Shown piece after piece: positions 13,249 to 26,179 of a stretch of 64,000 nucleotides of DNA. Positions within the stretch are counted from its first letter, which is position 1. Each line of letters opens with the position of its first letter. The translations under genes and the position numbers were made by a program. A model generated the notes under the pieces. The model saw only the letters and a program-made list of their open reading frames with translations, was not told the origin of the DNA and did not search any database. The DNA comes from Zea mays (lineage: Eukaryota > Streptophyta > Magnoliopsida > Poales > Poaceae). Where the stretch lies: assembly GCF_902167145.1 (NCBI RefSeq), contig NC_050102.1, forward strand, positions 1,488,001 to 1,552,000, in the 5' to 3' direction.

Positions 13249-14593
13249 TGTCGGGTACCATAATTAGGGGTACCCCAACGCTACCAATCATGGCTGGTAA
13301 ACACCCTCAGACCAGCTGACGGGCGCGGTTCAAGTCAAGGCTTCGTCTACCCAAGGGACGCGATCTCACCCGAGCCCAGCCTCGGGCTGGAGCAGTAGTC
13401 CCAGACGAATTCATGCCTCGCCCGAGGGCCTCCTCAGGCAGCGGGCGCCCCCTCAGCTCTCCCGAAGCCCGGCTTGGGCAGGCTTCGTTGTGAAGCAACC
13501 TTGGCCAGACCGCCTCACCAACCGACCGCTTCGCAGGCACATTCAATGCAGGGGACGCCTGACGCCGTATTCTGACACACGCGCCTCAGTCGGCCAGGTC
13601 GAAGTGACCGCAGTCACTTTGCCCCTCTTCTTTACTGTCTGATGTGACAGGAAAACAGCGCCGCTCGCCCTGCTCCGACTGCCGTGTCAACCACCCAGGC
13701 AAAGACTGACAACAAGTCACGATCAACCACCGAGTTTGGCCTTGGGCGCAACAGGAAGCTCCGCCTTGCCCGACCTCAAGCTTCGGCCTTGGGAGGAGGT
13801 TTCTGCCTCGCCCGACCTCAGGCTCCGGCCTCGGGAGGAGGTCTCCGCCTCGCCCGACCCCCGGACTCGGCCTCGACCTCGGTCTCGGGAGGAATCGCAT
13901 CCTCGCCCGACCCCGGCCTCGGCCTCAAGAGAAGTCTCCGCCTCGCCCGACTTTGGGCTCGGACCGACCGCGCCAACAGGGGATACATCATTACCCTATT
14001 CCTAACCTTCTTAAGCCACAAGGAACAAGACCAGCGTCCCATCTGGCTTACCCCGGCGATGGGTAATGATGGTGCCCCGCGTGCACCATGACGCCGGTGG
14101 CTCTCAGCCCCTTACGACAGCAAGGAGATGTCAGCAGGATCCTTGCCGCACTGCCAGCTGTGCTCCTACAGGACTCAGGCGCTCCTTCGACGCCCACGCC
14201 ATCACTCCTACAGGGCCCAAGCTCTCCCCCAATAGCCATGTTGGCATGTACATAGGGCTTAGGCACTCCTCTGCCGGACACGTTAGCGCATATCTACGCC
14301 CCCCGTTGTACGACTGGACCCTCTCCTTGCGTCTATAAAAGGGAGGTCTAGGGCCATCATGAGGGGGGTTCGCGCGGGGGAAGGAGCGGACAAATGGGCT
14401 CCTGCTCTCTCTGTCTCTCTCTCTCCCTCACACGACACGCTTGTAACCCCTACTACGAGCGGCACCCCTGGTGCAGGATAATACAAGGCTTGTCCCACCT
14501 CTTATGTTCCATCCCGCGCCAACCCATCTGGGCAGGGGCACGCAGCGATTTCACTCGTCGGTCCAGGGACCCCCCGGGTCCGAAACGCCGACA
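13249..14593 (+). repeat. 5' LTR of the Huck-like element
   Basis: It is 1345 bp. A TATA box candidate TATAAA lies at 14335-14340. Around 13740-13990 the LTR has a degenerate repeat of about 42 bp built on CCTCGCCCGACC...CGGGAGGAGGT. This LTR has one unit more than the 3' LTR, which accounts for most of the 37-bp length difference. Confidence 0.93.
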
Positions 14594-14613
14594 GTTGGCG
14601 CGCCAGGTAGGGG
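14594..14613 (+). promoter_or_regulatory. Primer binding site of the Huck-like element
   Basis: GTTGGCGCGCCAGGTAGGGG follows the LTR directly. This TGGCGC-type site is typical of Huck-like maize gypsy elements. I did not assign the priming tRNA. Confidence 0.85.
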
Positions 14614-14717
14614 CCTGCTGCGTGTTAACGAACGCCTTCCCGTTGAGTTCCAGATGAGGAATCTTCAGCAACCTCTTTAGCTCGGGACGGTGCTCCGCTT
14701 CGGGAGCCTCGAGTTCA

Positions 14718-17000
14718 TGTCCCTCGACGGCAGCTATGACATGGTACTTCTCCCCCCGCGGCGCGACGACAACGATGGTCTCCGACTCGCCCAGCGGCGG
14801 CGAGCTCGGCGACAGCATCTCCCCGCGGTGGAAGAGGAGCGCTCCGGTCGTCCTCGCCACCCACCTCGCTAGAGGAGGCGGAGACGAGGCAACCATGGCC
14901 ACGCAGGAGGCGGCACCTTGACGGCTGTCGCACCAGAGCGAGTCGACGACGCCGGCACTCCCCCGGGGGACATGTCGGGCATTGCCCTCGCACCTAAGAT
15001 GACGGCGGGTGTCACTTCCCCACGGCTTGTCAGCCCCAAGCGGACTGATGACGCCAGCATCCTCGCAAAGGATCTGCTGGGCGTTACCCTTGTACCTGAG
15101 ATGATGGTGTGCTCCGCCCCCGACGCGACCTCACCACCGTCCATCGACCAAGAGGTACCGTCTGTTTTCCATCCCGTACCTTTTCGATTCAGCTTCGATC
15201 CACCTAGCGACCCCGCTATGGTGAGCGCCTTCGTAAAGGCATATCCAAACCTTCCGGGGTACCACATGTGGTCGACCTGGGACCGATTGACAGTCGTCTC
15301 AATCTTCGGATCGGCGGGTTCTGAGGAAGAGGATGACCCCGACTCCGATTGGGATTTCTCTAGCTTCAATGACCCCGGTGCCATGCGAGACTTCATGACC
15401 GCATGTGACGACTGCCTCTCCGGTTGTTCTGACGATGGCCATGACCTTGACAACGAGGGTTACGGCCCAAGTCGCGAATGTTTCCACGTCGATCTGGGAG
15501 ATCACAACGAAGGGAACCACCTCGGTATGCCGAAGGTTGATGATCCCCCTGGGCCCGCATCTCGCGTTGACATCCCACGAAAGCTAGCTGTGGTCCCAGT
15601 CTGTGCGGGGGTCAGGACATACAGCTTGAGCAAATCCGTGAGATGCAGGCCCGGGTCGACCGGGAAGCAGGCCGGCTTGTGCAGCTCCGACAGAACATCG
15701 AGCAGGAGTGGGCAGGTCAAACACTCGCCGGAGAAGCCTGTCATCGGGCCCAAGACATCCGGCGCCACATCGTCGACAATGCCAGGGCGGCGCTGCCCCC
15801 GGCCGTCAGCGGGTCCAGCCAGGACCTAGCTGCAACGGCGATGCTACTTCGAGCCATGCCGGAACCATCCACCACCGAGGGACGGGGCATCCAGGGCGAA
15901 CTCAGGGATCTCCTGGAAGGCGCCGCAGTTCGACGAGCCGAGAGCTCCGCCTCCCGGAGGCGAGCTGACCCCTTAGAGCATCACACGGTGTCCTCCCGAC
16001 GCATTCGGGAAGCCTCGGTCCATCCCGAGCGCACGTGGGACGAGGCGCCTGTCGCCCGGGATCGCCCCGGCAACGAGCACCACCATCTCGACCATCGAGC
16101 CCGCCTCGACGAGAAGGTGCACCGAGGCTACCATCCCAGGCGTGGGGGACGCTGCAACGGCGAGGAGGATCGCAGTCTTTTGCCCGAACCACCCGGTCCG
16201 CAGGTCTTCAGCCGGGCCATACGACGAGCGTCGTTCCCTGCCCGTTTCCGAGCCCCAAGTACCATCACCAAGTACTCGGGGGAGACGAGGCCGGAGCTGT
16301 GGCTCACGGACTACTGACTGGCATGCCAGTTGGGAGGGGCGGATGATGACAACCTCATCATCCATAATCTACCCCTTTTCCTCTCTTACGCCGCCCGAGC
16401 CTGGCTGGAGAATCTGCCTCCTGCGCAGATCTTCGACTGGGACGATCTAGTCAAGGCTTTTGCGGGAAACTTCCAAGGCACATACGTGCACCCTGGGAAC
16501 TCGTGGGATCTCCGAAGCTGCCGCTAGCAGCCAGGGGAGTCCTTCCGTGTGTACATCCGACGGTTTTTGAAGCAGCGCACCGAGCTGCCCAACGTTACCG
16601 ACTCGGATGTCATCGGGGCTTTCCTCGCCGGCACCACATGCCGAGACCTGGTGAGCAAACTAGGGCGCACGACTCCCACCCGTGCGAGCGAACTGATGGA
16701 TGTCGCCACCAAGTTCGCCTCGGGTCAGGAGGCGGTCGAAGCCATCTTCCGAAAGGACAAGCAGCCTCAGGGAGAGCCGAAGAAAGATGCCCCCGAGGCG
16801 TCCGCCCAGTGGGGCCCGAAGAAAAAGGCCAAGAACAAGTCGCAAGCGAAGCGCGACGCCGCTGACGTGAATCTCGTCGCTGCGACCGAGCACAGGAACC
16901 CTCGGAAACCTCCTGGAGGGGCCGACGCATTCGACAAGATGCTCAAGGAGCCGTGCCCCAATCACCAGGGGCCCATCAAGCACACCCTCGAAGAATTGTC
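14718..17000 (+). pseudogene. Gypsy gag of the Huck-like element, broken
   Basis: The ATG at 14718 opens M-S-L-D-G-S-Y-D-M-V. The frame runs through a stop at 14870 into an acidic region (15300-15400) and to about 15600. A one-base loss in a G run near 15607 shifts to the next frame. That frame holds the retrotransposon gag core: L-F-L-S-Y-A-A-R-A-W-L-E-N-L-P (about 16375-16420), F-Q-G-T-Y-V-H-P, then F-R-V-Y-I-R-R-F with a lysine-rich tail to about 16990. Stops interrupt it at about 16315 and 16525. Several stops sit where CAG or CGA would be expected, which fits C-to-T decay. A further indel near 16998 precedes the protease frame. Confidence 0.85.
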
Positions 17001-20000
17001 ATGCTCCGACGCTACTTCCATAAGACCGGGCCTCCGGCGGAAGATGGCAAGACCCATGACGACAACAAGAAGGAGGGTGGCAAGGAAGAGGAGTTCCCGG
17101 AGGTCCGCAACTGCTTCATGATCTACGGCGGGCAGGCGGCGAACGCCTCAGCTCGGCACCGCAAGCAGGAGCGCCGGGAGGTCTGCTCGGTGAAGGTGGC
17201 AGCGCCAGTCTACCTAGACTGGTCCGACAAGCCTATCACCTTCGACCGAGGCGACCACCCCGACTTCGTGCCAAGCCCAGGAAGGTACCCGCTCGTCGTC
17301 GATCCGATCATCGGCAACGTTAAGCTCTCCAAAGTCCTCATGGATGGAGGCAGCAGCCTTAACATCATCTACGCCGAGACCCTGGAACTCTTGGGGGTTG
17401 ATCGGTCCGAGATCCGGGCCGGTGCGGCACCCTTCGACGGGATCGCGCCCGGGAAGCGAATCCTCCCCCTCGGACGAATCGACTTACCCGTCTGCTTCGG
17501 GACTCCCTCCAACTTCCGAAAGGAGGCTCTCACCTTCGAGGTTGTCGGGTTCCGAGGAACCTACCATGCGGTGTTGGGAAGACCATGCTATGCCAAGTTC
17601 ATGGCCATCCCCAACTACACCTACCTCAAGCTCAAGATGTCGGCCCCGAACAGGATCATCACCGTCGGATCCACGTACCGCCACGCGTACGAATGCGACG
17701 TGGAGTGCATGGATTACGCTGAGGCCCTCGCTAAGTCTGAGGCCCTCATTGCTGACCTGGAACGCCTCTCCAAGGAGGCACCCGACGCGAAGCGGCACAC
17801 CGGCAACTTCGAACCAGTTGAGGCGGTCAAGTCCGTCTCTCTCGACCCCAGCAACGACACCAACAAGAAAGTCCGGATCGGCTCCGAGCTCGACCCCAAA
17901 TAGGAAGCAGTGCTCGTTGACTTTCTCCACGCAAACGCCGAAGTCTTTGCGTGGAGTCCCTCGGACATGCCCGGCATACGGAGGGATGTCGCCGAGCACT
18001 CACTGGACATCAGAGCTGGAGCCCGACCCGTGAAGCAAACCTTGCGCCGTTTCGACGAAGAAAAGCGCAGGGCCATAGGCGAGGAGATCCACAAGCTACT
18101 CGCGGCAGGGTTCATCAAAGAGGTATTCCATCCCGAGTGGTTAGCCAACTCTGTTCTTGTAAGGAAGAAGGATGGGAAATGGAGGATGTGTGTAGACTAC
18201 ATTGGTCTAAACAAAGCATGTCCGAAAGTTCCCTACCCTCTACCTCGCATCAATCAAATCATGGACTCCACTGCTGGGTGCGAAACCCTGTCATTCCTTG
18301 ATGCCTACTCAGGCTATCACCAAATCAAGATGAAAAAGTCCGACCAGCTCGCGACTTCTTTCATCACACCTTTTGGCATGTACTGTTACACTACAGTACC
18401 ATTTGGTTTGAGGAATGCAGGCACCACCTACCAGAGGTGCATGAACCACGTGTTCAGAGAGCACATCGGCAGAACGGTCGAGGCTTACGTCGATGACATC
18501 GTTGTCAAGACGAAGAAAGCCTCTGACCTTCTCTCTGACCTTGAAACGACATTCAAGTGTCTGAGAGCGAAAGGCGTGAAACTTAATCCCGAGAAGTGTG
18601 TCTTCGGAGTCCCCCGAGGCATGCTCCTGGGATTCATCGTCTCCGAGCGGGGCATCGAGGCCAATCCGGAGAAAATCGCGGCCATCACCAACATGGGACC
18701 GATCAAAGATTTGAAAGGAGTACAGAGGGTCATGGGATGCCTTGCGGCTCTGAGCCGCTTCATCTCACGCCTTGGCGAGAAAGGCTTGCCTCTGTACCGC
18801 CTCTTAAGGAAGGCCGAGCGCTTCACTTGGACCCCCGAGGCCGAGGAAGCCCTCGGAAACCTTAAGGTGCTCCTTACAAATACACCCATCCTAGTGCCCC
18901 CCGCTGCAGGAGAAGCCCTCTTGATCTACGTAGCCGCAACCACTCAGGTGGTCAGTGCCGCGATCGTAGTCGAGAGACGAGAAGAAGGGCATGCACTGCC
19001 CGTCCAGAGGCCAGTCTACTTCATCAGCGAAGTGCTTTCCGAGACCAAAGTCTGCTACCCACAGATCCAGAAGCTGCTCTACGCAGTGATTCTGACACGA
19101 CGAAAGTTGCGACACTACTTCAAGTCTCATCCGGTGACTGTGGTGTCATCCTTCCCCCTCGGGGAGATCATCCAGTGTCGTGAGGCCTCGGGTAGGATAG
19201 CAAAGTGGGCGGTGGAACTCATGGGCGAAACGCTATCATTCGCTCCTCGGAAGGCCATAAAATCCCAGGTCTTGGCAGACTTCCTGGCTGAGTGGACTGA
19301 CACCCAGTTACTGACAACTCCAATCCAACCCAAGCTCTGCACCATGTATTTCGATGGGTCACTCGTGAAAACAAGAGCAGGCGCTGGCTTGCTCTTCGTT
19401 TCACCCCTTGGAAAGCATCTTCGTTACGTCATTCGCCTCCATTTTCCGGTGTCAAACAACGTGGCCGAGTACGAGGCTCTGGTTAACGGGCTGCGCATCA
19501 CCGTCGAGCTTGGGGTCCGGTGCCTCGATGCTCGCGGCGACTCGCAGCTTGTCATCGACCAAGTCATGAAGAACTCCCACTGTCGCGACCGGAGGATGGA
19601 AGCCTACTGCCACGAAGTCCGGCGCCTAGAAAACAAGTTCTACAGGCTGGAGCTCAACCACATCGCCCGATGGTACAATGAGACTACGGACGAGCTGGCG
19701 AAGATAGCCTTGGGGCGGACAACGGTTCCCCCGGACGTCTTCTCCAGAGACCTACATCAACCATCCGTCAAGATCGACGACGCGCCCGAGCCCGAGGAAG
19801 CCTCGACCGAGCCCGAGGTACCCTCGGCCATCGAGGAAGAGGCCTTGCCCGTCGAAGAGGAACAGAATGGGGTCACGCCAGATCCGAACTAGTAGACCCC
19901 GTACCTGGAATATCTCCTCCGAGGAGAGCTTCCCCTCGACAAGACTAAAGCTCGGCGGCTGGCTCGGCGCGCCAAGTCGTTCGTCCTGCTGGGTGATGAA

Positions 20001-21131
20001 AAGGAACTCTATCACCGCAGCCCCTCGGGCATCCTCCAACGATGCATATCCATCGCCGAAGGACAAGAGCAGTTGCGAGAAATACACTCGGGGGCTTGCG
20101 GCCACCATGCAGCGCCTCGAGCCCTCGTGGGAAATGCCTTCCGACAAGGTTTCTACTGGCCAACCGTGGTGGTCGACGCCATTAGGATTGTACGCTCCTG
20201 CCCGGGGTGTCAATTCTACGCAAAGCAAACGCATTTGCCCGCTCAGGCCTTGCAGACGATACCCATCACCTGGTCGTTTGCTATGTGGGGTCTAGATCTC
20301 GTCGGTCCCTTGCAGAAGGCACCCGGGGGCTTCTCGCACCTACTGGTCTCCATCGACAAATTCTCCAAGTGGTTCGAGGTCCGACCCTTGACCAGCATCA
20401 GGTCCGAGCAGGCGGTGGCGTTCTTCACCAACATCATCCATCGATTTGGGGTCCCAAACTCCATCATCACCGATAATGATATGCAGTTCACCGGAAAAAA
20501 GTTCCTAGACTTCTGCGACGACCACCACATCCGTGTGGACTGGGCCGCCATGGCTCATCCCATGACGAATGGGCAGGTGGAGCACGCCAACAGTATGATT
20601 TTGCAAGGACTCAAATCAAGGATCTACAACGACCTCAACAAGTTCGGCAAGCGATGGATGAAAGAGCTACCCTTGGTAGTCTGGAGTATGAGGACGACGC
20701 TGAGCCGCGCCACAAGATTCTCGCCGTTTTTTCTAGTGTATGGGGCCGAGGCCGTCCTCCCCACGGACTTAGAATACGGCTCCCCGAGGACCAGGGCGTA
20801 CGACGACCGAAGCAACCAGACCAGCCGAGAGGACTCGCTGGACCAGCTTGAGGAGGCATGGGACGTCGCCTTACTACATTCGGCACGGTACCAGCAGTCG
20901 TTGCGACGCTACCACGCCCGAAGCGCTCGGCCCCGAGGCTTCCAAGTGGGAGACTTGGTGCTTCGTCTGCGACAGGACACCCGAGGGCGCCACAAGCTCA
21001 CTCCTCTCTGGGAAGGGCCCTTCATCATCGCCAAGATTTTGAAGCCCGGAACATACAAGCTAGCCAACAACCAAGGCGAGGTCTACAACAACGCTTGGAA
21101 CTTCCAACAACTACGTCGCTTCTACCATTAA
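16953..21131 (+). pseudogene. Gypsy pol: protease, RT, dual RNase H, integrase
   Basis: One frame spans the whole region, broken only by TAG at 17901, 19890 and 19893. The protease has a D-G-G-S-S-L-N-I-I-Y site (about 17343), with D-G replacing the usual D-T/S-G. The reverse transcriptase has R-K-K-D-G-K-W-R-M-C-V-D-Y and Y-V-D-D (about 18487). An ordinary RNase H remnant follows (about 18830-19130). A second RNase H then starts Y-F-D-G-S (about 19348), with N-N-V-A-E-Y-E-A and D-S-Q-L-V, the archaeal-type domain known from Tat elements. The integrase has an H/H/C-P-G-C zinc region (20076-20215) and a D, D, E core: G-L-D-L-V-G, T-D-N-D, and the E of Q-V-E-H. Copying and insertion of element DNA would need all these parts in one chain; the stops prevent that. 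Confidence 0.93.
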
Positions 21132-21329
21132 GATGTTTTAAGTCGTTCATGTACCTCGTTTACATACATAAAGTCTAACCATCAAGGAAGGGTCGGCCTT
21201 GCCTCAACAAAGCCTGACCCTCCCTCGGGGGCTAGAAGGGGGAACCCCCTCTGCGTCAAAATTTTCCTCGGAAAAATTTTCTACCAGAACGACCTTTGTG
21301 CTTTCGACTTCCGTATCGATAGCGGGTTC

Positions 21330-22230
21330 CTGAGAACGACGAGAGTACACGTAAGCGGCAAGGCCGACCGAGCCGAGGGACTCCTACGCCTCTGGGATAC
21401 GGATACCTCACTCATCACCTTCCGCGAGAAGTAACTCACGCTTGGATAAGCGATCCTGCTACCGAACAAGTCCAAACACATAGGTAGAAAATGACTTTCG
21501 TGCCTTCTCGACTGTATCAATAACGGAATCCAACGACCAACTAAGAGTGCACGTAAGCGGCAAGGCCGATCGAGCCGAGGAACTCCTACGCCTCTGGGAT
21601 ACGGATACCTCACTCATCACCTTCCGCAAGAAGTAACTCTCACTTGGATAAACGATTCTGCTATTGATAGACAAGTCGTGATACTCGAAACAAGAGGAAA
21701 GAAGATGTAGCTTTTTAACACGACGATAAAGTGTTTAGGCCTCGGTGGCTGCGAAAAAACATGCGCATGCTATAGACAAACTGTTCCTGCAGGTTTGGGC
21801 ATCGGCAGGGGGAGCAGCAGCACCCTCGGCGTTGTTTCCACCCTCGGCGGAACCTGGCCCGGCCTCGGACGGCGACCTGGGCGAAAGGACCTCCACCTAA
21901 GGGAGGACGCCAGCATCGCGCCAGCGGATGTCTTGGCCAAGCTCCAGTGGCTGCTGTCACATCTTCCTCGGCCTAGGAAGCCGCCAGCTCTCGGGCCGAC
22001 GAAGCCTCTTTCCGAGCCGACTCCGCCTCTGTCCGCGCTAACACCGCTGCCTCCGGCTCCGGCTCATCGCAGAGCAGCCGAGGGTTTCTAAAAACTGAGC
22101 AAGAGAGGCCTAGAGCGGCAAGGCCGAACGAGCCGATGGATTCCTACGCCTCTGGGATACGGATACCTCACTCGTCACCTTCCACGAAAGGCAACTCACG
22201 CTCGGTTAAGTGGTTCGGCTAGCCAACAGG
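21330..22230 (+). repeat. Three diverged repeats with CTCCTACGCCTCTGGGATAC core
   Basis: A block reading GCGGCAAGGCCGA...GAGCCGA, then the core, GGATACCTCACTC and ATCACCTTCC, recurs at about 21355-21445, 21552-21645 and 22107-22200. The first two copies are spaced about 200 bp, the third about 555 bp further on. Differences are scattered substitutions, so these are old tandem copies within the element's noncoding region. Confidence 0.8.
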
Positions 22231-23965
22231 CAAGTCCCAGTGCTCGGAATGAGGAAGAAACACAGCTTCATACTCGAAATACCCAAATGTTCAGGCCTTG
22301 GCAGCCACAAAGAACAAAACATATACTTGGGGTAACTATGCTAAGTCGTTAAGGCTGAAGAGTCGGAGGGCACCGACCGTGGGTTCGAACCCACCGACAC
22401 CGCGCCGGCGAACAGCGGCCGCCCCAAAGCGCACCGGCAGGTCCTCACTCCCGTCCTCGCCGAGGCCGCCCCAGAACACGAGCACCGCCCTCGCGGCGTG
22501 CGACGTGCTGGGCGATCCCCCGGCGCGGCTGACGGTGCGAGGAGGACCTGGACGTGGCCGGCCCGCGCGCGACACGACCGCCGCCCGGACGAAGGACGGA
22601 AAGCTGCACCCTGTCCGGGGAGCAGCAGTTCGCCTTCCCCCGCATGGCTAGAGGACGCCTCCGCAGGGCTGGAGGATGCCTTTCTCCCCCAAACGCTGGG
22701 GGAAGAAAAGGGCCACCGGCCCACGCGGAGGCAACCCCCCACTCGGTGCACTCCTCCACCTCAGCAAGGATGACGAAGATCCTTGAAGCTGAGGGCGGAG
22801 CGGAGGCCGCAACCCGGCTTGCTTCTCCCCACCAAACTGCCCATTGGTGAGGGAATGCAGTCGGGCTGCACGACGAAAATCCTTGAAGCCGAGCGATGGC
22901 TGAAAGGTGCCGATCTCCACGAGGCCGCGCTCGTCCAACGACAGCAAGAGCAAGGCGACGCTGGTGCACCCCATCCGGGGGCTCAAAAGGTGGAAGGGCG
23001 CAATACATGAAGGGAGAACGAAGGCATGGCCACTGCCCGGGGGATCTATCCCCTTTTTATAGGCAGACCTCCTCACTTGCACCCCTTGGCGTCACGGGCA
23101 AAGTCTCCACTGACATACTCCAGGGTTCTCCCCCTACGACACGGAGGCTGGGACCCACGCGCCATACAAGCTGATCCGAAGCACGAAGAAGGCGAACCGC
23201 CGCACGCAAGGCATGTAACTGTCCTGCGGTTACAAGCACTCTCCCATCTTCGCAGAAACCGGTGGTCGAAAGGGTGGACCGCCACGCGACGGGCATTCAA
23301 CTGCACCGCGACCGTGCGCCCTTTCGGCTTCGACCACATCCGGTGGATCAGCGCAAGGGAAGCGGGCCCACATGTCATGTAACCGGCGCGCCGGTTACGA
23401 CGTACAAGAAGCTACACCGCCACTCATGCCAATGCTGCGCCTCCTCGACTGCGGAACCAGTACCGCGACTCAAGGCAGCCCTGCGCATAACCCAACAGTG
23501 CCAACTAAAGGCGACGACCACGGGTCAGTCAGCCGCGGGGTAGACACGACGGTTGGCATGGCCAAAAGTGGGCCGGCAGTAACTGCAGCGGCAGACGAGC
23601 GGAAGCAGCGGTCAAGTCACCTGCAGGCTCGCGTCCCCTCCTGAAGCGACGAGAGAGCCCTCTCCCACGGCGTGAAGATGACGCACCCGTGCCCCATTCC
23701 TCGAACGGCTCGCACGCGCAACGGGTGCCACACGAATCGCCTGTCCTGTCGCATTAACTCCCCGGCGGAGCAGGCAACACCTCTAGCAGGCGAGGCGGAC
23801 GTCGCTTCGCCTTTGCCATAATGACCGCGTCAAAAAAGGTGCGCCGCCTTATTTAAATTCATATCCTTCCCTCCTCTCTCTCTCTCTCTCTTGCTACAGG
23901 GACCGGGAAAGGGGATGTTGTGGAAAGGATCCTTCTCGGCGAAGGAAGCGGGCCCCGAGCCCTCC

Positions 23966-24190
23966 TACTGATCAGGGGTTCGAAGGCTGGCCCCTCAGAA
24001 GGGTTTCGACAGCCGCCCCAGAGCACTCGGACTTCAAGCCCATTACTGATCAGGGGTTCGAAGGCTGGCCCCTCGGAAAGGTTCGACAGCCGCCCCAGAG
24101 CGCTCGGGCTCCGTGCCCATTACTGATCAGGGGTTCGTAGGCTGGCCCCTCGGAAGGGTTCGACAGTCGCCCCAGAGCACGCAGAGTGAG
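23966..24190 (+). repeat. Three tandem copies of a 77-78-bp unit
   Basis: TACTGATCAGGGGTTCG begins copies at about 23966, 24044 and 24121, each followed by GCTGGCCCCTC, GGTTCGACAG and CGCCCCAGAGC. The copies are about 90% alike by eye. They lie upstream of the 3' LTR. The role is unknown. Confidence 0.88.
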
Positions 24191-24871
24191 GGATGACTCT
24201 GGGTACGTCCGATACATGGCCGAGGCTCGGGCTACGCTCCCGAGGTACCCTAGGACATTTCCGAGACCGGCGGGAACGATTTGTAACGGAATCCCACCGG
24301 AGGGAGGCATCGAGCCCTCGGACCCTATCGAAGGGGTCTGGTTCCGGCGAATCACCCGCAGGTACTTTTGGAGCGCGCCTCTGGGCCACCAGCCGACCCC
24401 TAACGAAAGAGGCACGGGCGTCAACTCGGATCACCCGTTAGCAGCTCACTGGAAACACCATGTTCGGCGCCCTCCGAGGGCAACATGGCTCTTTCCCCCT
24501 CCTCCTTGCGGAAAGGCGACGCAGGGGCGTATGATAAAAGTCGGGAAAGTCCATGATCGTCCTCTCGCTCCGTGCAGAGGCTCGAGGGCTGCTCTCGCAC
24601 CCGGCTAAGGCTAAAACTGTTGACAGCATCAACAAACCAGCTTGATAACTTGGAACCTAACCACGAACCCGGGCTATGGCCAGGCCGCATGAGGGAACGA
24701 TCAGACCGGCCGAAGCACCACGGAAAGCATTCAGACCTCAGAGGAGTCAAACCACTCCTCCGAGGCCTCGAGGGCTACAAGCAAAAATCGAGAAAGGCCG
24801 GTCCCCTCACCAAAAATGCGGCAAAAGCCTCCAAGCGAGTACCAACACTCCCTTCGAGGCTCGGGGGCTAC

Positions 24872-26179
24872 TGTCGGGTACCATAATTAGGGGTATCCCC
24901 AACGCTCCTAATCATGGCTGATAAACACCCTCAGACCAGCTGACGGGCGCGGTTCAAGTCAAGGCTTCGTCTACCCAAGGGACGCGATCTCACTCGAGCC
25001 CAGCCTCGGGCTAGAGCAGTAGTCTTAGACGAATTCATGCCTCGCCCGAGGGCCTCCTCAGGCAGCGGGCGCCCCTCGGCTCTCCCGAAGCCCGGCTCGG
25101 GCAGGCTTCATTGTGAAGCAACCTTGGCCAGGCCGCCTCACCAACCGATCGCTTCGCAGGCACATTCAATGCAGGGGACGCCTGACACCGTATTCTGACA
25201 CACGCGCCTCAGTCGGCTAGGCCGAAGTGACCGCAGTCACTTCGCCCCTCTTCTTTACTGTCTGATGTGACAGAAAAACAGCGCCGCTCGCCCTGCTCCG
25301 ACTGCCGTGTCAACCACCTAGGCAAAGACTGACAACAAGTCACAATCAACCACCGAGTTCGACCTCGGGCGCAATAGGAAGCTCCGCCTCGCCCAACCTC
25401 AGGCTCCAGCCTCGGGAGGAGGTCTCCGCCTCGCCCGACCCCCAGACTCGGCCTCGACCTCGGTCTCGGGAGGAATCGCGTCCTCACCCAACCCCGGCCT
25501 CGGCCTCAAGAGAAGTCTCCACCTCGCCCGACCTTGGGCTCGGACCGACCGCGCCAACAGGGGATACATCATTACCCTATTCCTAGCCTGCTCAGGCCAC
25601 AAGAAACAAGACTGGCGTCCCATCTGGCTTACCCCGATGACGGGTAATGATGGTGCCCCGCATGCACCATGACGCCGGTGGCTCTCAGCCCCTTACGGCA
25701 GCAAGGAGACGTCAGCAGGATCCTTGCCGCACTGCCAGCTGTGCTCCTACAGGACTCAGGCGGTCCTCCGACGCCCACGCCATCACTCCTACAGGGCCCA
25801 AGCTCTCCCCCGACAGCCACGTTGGCATGTACACAGGGCTTAGGCACTCCTCTGCTGGACATGTTAGCGCATAGCTACGCCCCTCGTTGTACGACTGGAC
25901 CCTCTCCTTGCGTCTATAAAAGGGGGGTCCAGGGCCATCATGAGGGGGGTTCGCGTGGGGGGAAGGAGCGGACGAACGGGCTCCCTCTCTCTCTGTCTCT
26001 CTCTCTCTCTCCCTCACGCGACGCGCTTGTAACCCCTACTACGAGCGGCACCCCTGGTGCAGGATAATACAAGGCTTGTCCCACCTCTTGTGTTCCATCC
26101 CGCGCCAACCCATCTGGGCAGGGGCACACAGCGATTTCACTCGTCGGTCCAGGGACCCCCCGGGTCCAAAACGCCGACA
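24872..26179 (+). repeat. 3' LTR of the Huck-like element
   Basis: It is 1308 bp, starting TGTCGGGTACC and ending CGCCGACA. In the first 430 bp I count roughly 18 differences from the 5' LTR, about 4%, mostly transitions. One 42-bp unit present in the 5' LTR is absent. TATAAA is kept near 25915. Confidence 0.93.

Larger units (their letters stand above)
21132..24871 (+). other. 3' noncoding region of the Huck-like element
   Basis: This 3.7 kb between integrase and the 3' LTR has no recognisable gene. Minus-strand open frames at about 22340-23080 are GC-driven and show no domain I know. It contains two repeat sets listed separately. It ends in a polypurine tract, CTCGGGGGCTAC, at 24860-24871. 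Long noncoding 3' regions are usual in this family. Confidence 0.7.
13249..26179 (+). mobile_element. Huck-like Ty3/gypsy retrotransposon (Tat lineage)
   Basis: The 12.9-kb element has LTRs starting TGTCGGGTACC and ending CGCCGACA, an exact AATAT target duplication (13244-13248 and 26180-26184), PBS, gag, protease, reverse transcriptase with two RNase H regions, integrase, 3.7 kb of 3' noncoding DNA and a polypurine tract. The domain order (integrase last) is gypsy, and the extra RNase H after the ordinary one is a Tat-lineage trait. It is the youngest level of the stack: it is intact end to end and nothing has inserted into it. Its genes carry a few stops and frameshifts, so this copy cannot make full proteins. 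Confidence 0.95.

Noticed and set aside
22335..22435. tRNA-like sequence with GGGTTCGAACCC
   Set aside because: The T-loop palindrome is present, but the T stem does not pair with a 7-base loop and I could not fold acceptor, D and anticodon arms around it. It lies in retroelement noncoding DNA.
22336..23082. Overlapping minus-strand frames in the Huck-like 3' region
   Set aside because: They are GC-driven, overlap plus-strand frames, show no domain and no consistent start or splice signals.
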